64,000 bases of DNA from a bacterium (GTDB taxonomy: Bacteria > Armatimonadota > UBA5829): NCBI GenBank assembly GCA_021371935.1, contig JAJFVF010000014.1, positions 1 through 64,000 on the forward strand. Direction: 5' to 3'. How positions within the stretch are numbered: position 1 is the stretch's first letter; every line of letters begins with the position of its first letter. The position numbers and the translations under genes are program-made. A model generated the notes under the pieces. That model was not told the DNA's origin and did not search any database. It saw only the letters and a program-made list of their open reading frames with translations. Below, in pieces: positions 52,487 through 62,400 of the stretch.

Positions 52487-52854
52487 TGTGTTGCTTTTAG
52501 GTGGGAATCTTCGTCAGATGATTTCAATATATCAGCCAGAACCGGCAGAGTAGCTGGACTAACAAGTTGAATTAAGTACCCACACATTTTTTGATCTGAA
52601 TCATCCCCAGTATTTAATACTGCATTTCGGATATCATTTTCAGTTTTTGCCGATAGAATACCATTGCTTTCAATTTGCTTCAGTCCTATTTCGATCTGCC
52701 TGTTTATCGATTCAGGGACAGCACAGAGATATATCTGGGTGAATGTAGAAGTAGATGTTTTAGATTCAGTAATTGGTTCGTTGGCCTGTTGGGCACAAAA
52801 ACCTGTATTAGCCAAGATAAGCAGTGTAAAAACCATAATAGAGTAAAGCTTCAT
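52487..52854 (-). pseudogene. Secreted protein gene truncated by the IS element
   Basis: About 122 codons remain, reading leftwards from ATG 52854 (GGAGGAG three bases upstream). A signal peptide (YSIMVFTLLILANTGFCAQ) is followed by a Ser/Thr-rich linker and helical segments ending in LPVLADILKSSDEDSHLKA, which resembles the start of a HEAT-type repeat. The native frame stops making sense at 52487, where the IS end begins; read-through adds six element-encoded residues to a stop at 52465. The rest of the gene is missing from the window. Confidence 0.65.
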
Positions 52855-53072
52855 TTTCTCCTCCATATAACGTGGGATATGACACAACTGTAAATATAAA
52901 TCAGCATTCTTTAATTATCGAACCTCACCATGAATAGCTTGTTAACTTTAGCCTTAAGCTAGTGCGCTGACTTTATAAGCTTTATTGCCTATTACTATGT
53001 GTATTCTTGGCTGTTGTCTTAGTACGTCGAGTGCTAAATTGCTACTGATGCTCATTTGGAAATAGCATTCGG

Positions 53073-53451
53073 TTACAAGTCAGCCATTTTTAGCTGATCG
53101 AGCCAATCGCTCCTACGTTCTTTCTCAAAATAAGCGTCATTCAATTTCCAGATTGCCTGTAAGGTTCTTCGAGCTTCCGGTGAAGATATGTCCGGCACAT
53201 ACAGATCCTCATCCAACCCAAACATGCTTGTGATTCGGGATCAGCATGACTATGTTGGTAGTATCGGCTAAACTCGTTGTCATTAACCTTTGTCCGCACG
53301 GGAATTATCATGTAGCCGGTAGCAACTTTCTCCGCTCTGCATATTGGACAAGCACAATAGTTTTCTTGCGTTATAAGGCCAATCGGCTGCATACACAAAC
53401 AGAAACCAAGTGACTATGAGTGCTACCACAGTAATTGCAATTTTAAGTTCT
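53073..53451 (-). pseudogene. Decayed small protein gene with several frameshifts
   Basis: Reading leftwards, good coding segments sit in different frames: a membrane anchor (TVVALIVTWFLFVYAADWP) near 53390-53430, a CPIC-containing middle (CACPICRAEKVATGY), HADP joined in another frame to NHKHVWVG near 53220-53245, and finally DEDLYVPDISSPEARRTLQA through WLDQLKMADL and a stop at 53073. At least two small indels must be undone to join them. The original product would be a membrane-anchored protein of about 125 residues with a possible zinc-binding CxxC. I do not recognise the family. Confidence 0.5.
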
Positions 53452-53460
53452 TGTTATGAT

Positions 53461-56400
53461 CTATAGATCATCCGGACTAATTCTAACTTGATTTAAATGA
53501 TAACGGCATAATTCATCCTCTGTTGCATTAACTGTGGGAAAAGGTGGATTGCCAGTATTCATGGGGCATATACCGCCTATCCAAGATTTGTATCGGCCAC
53601 CCGTAGGATGCTTTTCATCGCATTTGTCTGTGTCAAACTGATGGACAAGTTCGTGACACAAAGTCATTCCTATATACTTTTGAATTTGGGGGTCTTGAAG
53701 ATCAGCGTTAGCACCTATTTTACCTACACAAACATAAGACCAATTTGCAGATGCCTCAGACAGGCCATCAACATTTTTATTCTCGTATTGGACATTGTTT
53801 ACTGCCATAACATGAACAACATTCGATTGTCCTTCTTGGTCGAAGTAAGTATCGTTATAAGCATCTAAGTCACTATCTAATAAAATATTTCGATACGGAA
53901 TCACTCTCCGCTGGTTAGCTGACGTGGGAACAAGAGTGAAATTGACGAAGCATCCGCCATCAGAAGTTCTGACAATGCTATCTGTCCATTCATCTCTGCC
54001 ATACTTGCCGTACATATTATCCAGCCAATCGAAGTTTAATGGAAACTGCTTACCTCTAAGTTGTACCACAGCATGTCGAGATTTTAGATAGGAAAACTGA
54101 AGAGGGCTATCCAGAACCAAGGTGGTAGTCATGGTTTGATAATCCTTAACAACATCTAAAACGTACTTGTTTTCTCCACCCACATTGAGATCGTCTCGTA
54201 AGTTGATACTATCCGTAATATTGAATGGAGAATTTGTATAGTCAATATCCACAGTGTTGCCACCAGTAAGAGCATCGTTTATTTCGGATCCGATACACAT
54301 TCTATCAACTTCAAGATATTCTCTTTTCCAAGCTACAAAAATCGGCGATTTTGCAATCAGTCTTTTTCTCATTGTAGTCATATCGATTCTATAGTTATTG
54401 CCAGCAAACTGATTTGTTATCGTTAGCTTGATTTTAACAGATGTTACACCACTGGGGGGAGTGTAGTATATAACTCTTCCATGGTGACTGTGATGACTGG
54501 TGTCGCCAACCACGTCTATCTGACCGTAATCTGGAGATGACGCAGGTTGTATGATAGAATGTTCAGGCACCTTGTTATCTCCACCACATGGTATCCCACC
54601 GGGATGCCGAGCATACGGTGATTCATCTGCTGGATCTCGGACAATGAAGCGAACTGCCTTACCTGGAGTTAGATTCTTAAAGGTCCACTCTACTTGCCCA
54701 TCTGCTTTTTGGTGATAACTGAATGGATAATACGGTTTACTGTCAACTGCACTATTGGTAGATATCATGACAGGTAAAGCGTCCCATGAGAATGTTGTTG
54801 ACGTACCATTGGTAGAAAATGATTGTAGAAGAGCATCTTCCTCAGCCTCACTGTTGTCCATCGCTGGATCATAAGGATCCAGTTGTATGGTATCGCTTTC
54901 TCCAGTCAGACCTGAGTCATCATCCGAATTAGAAAGAAATCCCTGCAGATCTGTAAGGAGCTTATAATACTCACCATGAACGTGAGATATCTCCTCACCT
55001 TCCTCGTCATATTCTACTTGATCTGGCGTATTTTCAATAGCACCGTTTACTGCCAATGGAGCATATAGTGTTTCCCACGGAAAGCCACTGCTCCATGAGG
55101 TGCCTATATATACTTTACATCCCGAGCTTTGAAGAATCGATATAACTTCGGCTTGTGAAGAACAACCTCCAGCTTCAAAACACTTATCAAAATAACCAGC
55201 TGTGTAAGGAGGGAAATTCTCCAAACCGGGTGATCTCCAGAATGCATTTGCAAAAGTGAATACGTGGATGTATTTTCTGTCCGCGGTTGTAGAGAACAAT
55301 TCATTAGCAGCTTCCAGACCCTCGATTGCATCCCAACCATCACTATTCTTATCACACAAGGTGCATGCTTGATTGTCATCACATTCTCCTAATAACCACT
55401 GCCATATATCTTCATTGTTTTCTACAACATCCCTAGGAGTTAAAACGTGTGTACACCTCTTGTCATCAAACACCACTGCACCATATTTTATAGCTACATT
55501 TTTCTCTATTGATAATTCAGCCAACGCCGTAATGAACAGGCCTGAATGCTCTGCCATTGTATCGCTAGACCAAGGATTACATTCTATTAGAGAAATAACT
55601 TCGATTGCCTGCATAAATTTCACAGAAGCTTCTTGTTCAAACCATCCATAGCCTGGCTGCTGTTCTCTTGCAAGCACAGTTACCCATCCGCTTTCAGTTC
55701 CAGTCACGGATATTGATGCGTTTCCATCGGCATCGGTGGTCTGAGTTGTCACCGAGTCATCACCACCAAACACTTCGAACACTACATCTCGCCCTGCGAT
55801 GGGCTTTCCACAGAAATCCTTAACATTGGCGGTAAATATGACCGTCGATCCAAGTGGTGCATTGTCTCCATCTACATCAGTGACTAGTGTGAGAACATCT
55901 GGACGAGTATCTACTATAAATGGGGCCCATGTGGGGAGACTTACAGTACTGTCAGTATAAATAGCCTTAACAGAGAAGAAATAGCATTTAAAATCTTCAA
56001 GGTCAAGGTCAGTTACCAAAACCTGATTTTCTGTTGTCGGCGTCCATTCGACAACATCACTTCCCTCTGGAGTAGTTCCGATGGCATACTGATAGGATTG
56101 AATACCGCTTCCAAAGGTCCATGATGCGCTTACTTGGTCATACCTCGTACAACGTATGGAGAGATTAAGAGTAGGCCTCTCATTACCGGTTTCTCCATAC
56201 GACTCATCTGCTCCTATATCTACTCGGATTCCTTCTTGCCGAGCCTGCCCGTCAATATCTACATCACCCGAATTTATTACATCATTCTTACCTGCATTGC
56301 GGCATGGGGAAGTTGCGCTGATGTGCCCCCAGTCTGTTATCTGAGGCTCTTCAGATATATTGCCATTCACTCCTGTCCTATCGGGCATGTTTTCATAATC

Positions 56401-59400
56401 TGCCTCGCCGTTGGAAAAGACATTGTTATTGTAATATCTAGAATTATAGTCATCTCCCCCCCAGTATCTAGCACCCGAAGAATTAAACGCCACTATATTG
56501 TTTACTATCATTTGACCACTGTCAATTCCACCGGCTTCGCCTTGAGAATAATTGGCTATAATTGTATTGTTGTATATATTTCCTCCACCACTAATTCCAC
56601 CACCTGACTCATTTGCAGAGTTGCCAGCAATCACATTTCCTATAACGTCTGCTCCGGAAGCAAAAATACCGCCTCCCCAGCGTTCCGCAGTGTTGCCTAC
56701 AATCAGATTATGCGTGATCTGCCCATCATATGCGTAATCACTGCATATACCACCACCAGACGAATATGTGCTTACATTACCAATGATCGTGTTATTCTCT
56801 ATATGAACAGAACAACACTTGGTATATATTCCCCCGCCATATTCGGCATTACAGGAATGTATATAGTTGTTTGCAATAGTGCTTGAGCTGGCTAAACACA
56901 ATACTCCACCACCATGTGTATATCCATAATTAAGGTAGTCGTAGTCATCACCAACACCGTTGCAGATAGTGAATCCGTCAATACAACTGCAATAATGACC
57001 AGCCTTTTTGAATACCACTACAGAACCCAATCCTTGGCCGTCGAGAATCGTTTCATGCTCCGTCCAATTGCGTTCCGACAGGCTAGTTTCATTGCCTGCA
57101 AAACCGCCATAAACATGCACGAAAGGATAGATTTCTATACATTCTTGGTATGTTCCGGCGGCAACCCAAACTTCGCCCCCTAATATTTTTACCGTATCAA
57201 TTGCTGCTTGAACAGTTCGCATTGGGAAATCCCACGATAAACCATCATTTAAGTCATCGCCGGTAGCTGAAACGCGGATTATTGTTGGAGGGCCTGTTGA
57301 AATTGATTCATCATAGCTTTCGTCAGCGCCTATATCAACAGCCGTCCCTTCTTTTCTAGATTGTCCATCATAATCTAGCCAATCGTCGTCGATGATTGAA
57401 TTATCACCAGCATTACGACAGGGTGAATTGGGCTGGATGTGCACTTGACCATATTGCCAATTTCCAAGTAGTGGATTGGAGTCAATATTGCCATTTGTAT
57501 TTATTGGGTCTTCAGGCCAATAAAGAAATTGATAGGTATTGCCATGTATGCAATTATTCTTGAGGTTATTGTTAATTTGTGCCGATGAGTTTTTAATCCC
57601 GTACTTATTATATGCGACAATATTGTTTGCAATGTCACGAGTATAATCAGAATCACCTGCAGAAATTCCTGGACCCTCATTTCCAACAATTGTATTATTG
57701 CAAACTGCCTCATTACCCGTCGTTAATATCCCGCAACCCACATTAGCAAGCACTATGTTATTTTTCACCACTGAGTCTGTAGAATCTGAATATACTTGAA
57801 TCCCGTGATAAAGAGGATCATCCCACCAAGGATAAAATTTTCCATTCGCTCTGACAAGATTACCTTCTAATGTCGCAGTTCCCGTTGCTACTATACCTGA
57901 ACAGCCATTCTCATAGACTTGGTTTTTCGATATTATGCTACTTCCATCATAGACAGCGATGCCATTTGAACTGTTGCGGTAGACCTGGTTATTTGAAATC
58001 AGACCACAACCTAACTTACACCATATAGCTGCATAATCTGCATTACCGCTACAATCAGATACCACATTGTTACATATTGACTGTATATATCCCCTGCATC
58101 CAATTCCACTGCCGTGGTTTCCATAATTATATAAATAATCACTTGTACCGTGCAGAATAGTAAATCCATCAATCACTCGAACTAGTAAGCCTGCTTCCAC
58201 AATGACAACGTTTCTAAGATTTTGGCCATCAATTATTGTTTTATTAGTTATATAGTCTCTATCAGAAAGGTCTGTTTCAGTTCCATCAAAACCTCCGTAC
58301 AGAGATGTGCCTTGTCGCATAACGACATTTTCGTTATAAGTTCCTGCTGCAACCCAAACATCAGATGAATTCTCTGCAGCTCTGTCAATCCCTTTTTGTA
58401 TTGTCCTAACTGCAGTACTCCAACTCAGGCCATCATTCTCATCATTACCACTTGGATTTACATGAATAATATCATATGGACCTGTCGGCCATGTTTCCGA
58501 ATATGACTCATCAGCACCTATATCTACATGTGTGCCCTCTTGTCTATCTTGCCCATCCATGTCGTATAAACCTAATATACAGCTATCATCACCGGCATTT
58601 CTGCACAATGAATCCGGCTGTATATGGAAATTACAGTAGTTTTTGTCTGCAAAAAGTGGATCTTCATATATATTATTAAAACTGGCATCGGGCACTGGCA
58701 AACCATCAAAATCGAGGTCACTGTTTTGATAAAAACAGTTATTCTTGATTGTGTATGTGGTATTACTGTATTCGCGAGTTATACCGGAAGAGTTATACGC
58801 AATAATGTTGTTCGCAATTTTAGCGCCAGAAGCGTTCGAGTCACCAAAACATATCGCGCCTCCCCCATAAGATGCTTGGTTACCTACTATTGTATTATTG
58901 TAAATCTTTAAGGAATCACCTGTACCGAAGGTTATGTTAGAAAAATAGTTGTGAATAGCTCCTCCGAGAGAAGCGCTATTTCCAATTATGAGATTATTTG
59001 CAACTAAACCCTGACATCCAGTAAGACGAATTCCACCACCATATCCATAGCTCATCAATCTGTTATTAGATATCTGATTGTTTAGAATCTTTACCTCGGC
59101 ACAATTGCAATAGATGCCACCACCACCATTATCACCAACATTAGAATCAATAACGTTGTTAGTAATAGTCATAGAACATTTTGTTGATATGCCACCACCT
59201 AAATAATCACTATTATTACTAGACAACCCATTTTTTATGGTAAATCCATCAATCCGGCTCATGAAATATCCAGCAAATTCAGCTTTTAAGACTTTGTACA
59301 AGCCTTGTCCATTCAACACAGTGCGATTTAATTTCCAGTTTCTATCTGAACAATCAGTTTCGGTGCCCGCAAATCCTCCAAATAAATGAGCAAATATCTT

Positions 59401-62400
59401 AAGATCAATAGTCGGTTCTGTATATTCACCAGTCTTAACCCAAACATCTCCTCCGACCAACGAAGCAGCATCAATGCCTGCTTGTACTGATGCCTTTGCT
59501 GTTTGCCAGGTAAGCCCATCATTTTCATCGTCACCAGCCGCACTTACGTGTATTACTGTATAAGGCCCTACCGGCCAAGCCTCATCATATGATTCGTCTG
59601 CTCCAATATCCACATGTGATCCAGTCTTTCTTTCTTGTCCATCAATATCAGTTAGATCTGCAAGAACATACAAATCATTACCTGCGTCACGACATTGTGA
59701 ATCAGGACATATATGGAAGTTACCGTATGCTGTATCAATTAATTGTGGATCGACATTTATATCTGAAGCATGCCCATTAACCCTGTAGTATTCTGAGAAA
59801 ACGGAATCACCATTGTACACGCAGTTATTACTAAGAGTTGGAGAACAACTATAATTACTGTATATTTCGTCCCATCCATTATTAGCTATTATATTATTTG
59901 CAATAGTCGATTGTACGCCTGCTTCATACATACGGATACCATTCTTTTCATTGCGAACAATTGAGTTATTGTAAAGCAGAGCTGGAGACCCCAAATAGAT
60001 ACCAGAACCACAATTTGCAGTAATCACATTGGATATAATCTTAGCTGGTTCACTTGAAGTAGTATCTGTTATCCATAAAGCATTATCTGAATTTGCAATT
60101 AGTCTGTTATTGGCAATCGTTGCTGTTGACTCATTCAATTCAATCGCACAATTGCAACGAGTTATCGTATTTCCGACAAATACCATATCACTTTCATAGC
60201 ATTGCAAACCAACTGGATAATCGCAAACATAGCAATTAGTAATTATGACATCACCTGTTACATATAGACCTACCTGGCTACTTGCCGTCCTACCATTACA
60301 AATAATACGAAAGCCATCTATGCTAGGCTTATTTGTATAACCTGTACAACTGAAACTAGCACTAACTCCATTGGTGGATTCCACTGTTGTATGATTGAGT
60401 GAAAGATTTCTCTGCTCAATGCTAGTCTCCGTGCCTGAAAAACCACCATAGACATAAGCATAAGGCGACAAAACAATATATTCGTTATATGTTCCCTTTG
60501 CAACCCATACATCTGCACCTATAACAGATGCTGTATCAATACCCTCTTGTACGGTGAGTTTTGCGTTATCCCATGAAAGACCATCATTTGAGTTATTTCC
60601 GGATTTACTGACGTATATGATTCGACTTGGACTTATAGTGTACACTTCTCCATAGGATTCATCTGCACCGATGTCTACATGTGTACCCTCTTTCCTCGAT
60701 TGCCCATCAATGTCTAGCCAAGTCTCAGAAATGTAGATATCGTCTCCGGCATTTCTACAAGGAGATTCTTGGTTGATATGGAGATCTCCATACTCAATAT
60801 TTATAAATTGTGGATTGACAGATATATCTGTAGTGATGTCTGTACCCGATGGCAAATTTTCATAATTGTGGGTAGTATTCCCGCTGACGCAATTACAAGA
60901 AATAGTAGGAATACTTGCTCCTGATGAGCCACATATCCCTATATTGTTCTTCGATATTATGTTATTTGCAATAGTAAGAACTCCAGTTCCTCCAAATGAA
61001 ATACCTTCCTTGCCTCCAACAATTGTATTATTGATTATAGAACAGGTCGCTTCTGATGTTGATGAAGTCCAACTTACACTTCCGCTTATTCTATTGTTAC
61101 GGACGATGTTCTGACCGCTACTTATACCAATATGACCCCCGATAACTTGATTGTACTCAATAAGCAACTGACTCGAATAGGAATTGATCCAGGCTCTTAA
61201 TATGGTATTATTGCGCATAGTGATTTGCCCACCACTAATAGTATATGACAGACCAATGATCCGGTTTTCTTCCATTATAAGAGTACTTGAAGTTATGGAT
61301 GTCTGGTTATGTAGTAAATTATCAGTAAAATTACCAGAGCAAGATGTAAGTGACATCCCACAATTGATAAGATTGCCATTGATATCAACAGTACAATCTC
61401 TTAAGCTCAGATTACTATAATAAGTAGATGTGCTAAATGTATTTTTGGAGATTACTATAGATCCAGTCGAGCAGAAAATATCCCCACCTACACTGGCCGT
61501 ATTGCTTCTAAACGTATTATTTTTGACTGTGGGGGAACTATTACATACATAAATACCGCCACCATATCTCTGGGTAGTTCCACCGCCATGAATATTACCA
61601 GTATCAAGATATCCGCTTCCATTAATGATTGAGAAACCGCATATTGTAGGTTGATTCGAACTAATATTAGTACATGTAACTACTGCACCGCCTGATTGCC
61701 CATCAATTACGGACTCATCAAATGACGCATTTGCTTGATCCTTGAGCCATTCTTTTCCACAAAAACCGCCGTAAAGATTTACTCCGGACTTGAGCGTTAT
61801 CCGTTCACTGTATGTACCTTCAGCAACCCAAATTTCTTTACCACTGGTAGCTTGCTGTAATGCATATGTTATGGTTGCATATGCGCTATCCCAACTCGAT
61901 CCTGTGTTGCTGTCGTTACCGTCTGGGCTAGGTTTAACATAAATTACGTTAGTCGGAGTAGGTGATGTTTTTATAACAAGATTCTTGTTTGCCCCAAGCG
62001 AGTTTTCTTTCCCAGGATTAGGCAGTAACAATACAGCATCATTACCCACTGTATCTTTTATCGTGCCACCATTAAGTATCAGTGCATCAGAATCGGAATA
62101 ATCTAGATCGAGAGAATCATTACCTGATGCCACTGTATAAGTAAATACAAGGGTGTCGGTATTGTCACCACCTGTACAATTTATCAATGTGCTTGCAGTT
62201 GGGCTTGTTGCTAATCTAAGTTGTGGAGTTCCCGTAATGCGTACAGCTTCACTGAACTTGACTTGAATATCGATAACCGTTCCCTGATCATATGGATTTG
62301 CTACTGTGTTATCTTCTTTCTCGCTTGTAACTAAGGTAACAGTTGGTTGAATATTATCAATTGTTTCGTGTTCATAAGCGCCAATATCAAATTCCGCGAC

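Noticed and set aside
53141-53398. 85-codon Cys-rich open frame as an intact gene
   Set aside because: Only its middle is protein-like; the flanking meaningful segments are in other frames, so it is better read as part of a frameshifted pseudogene.
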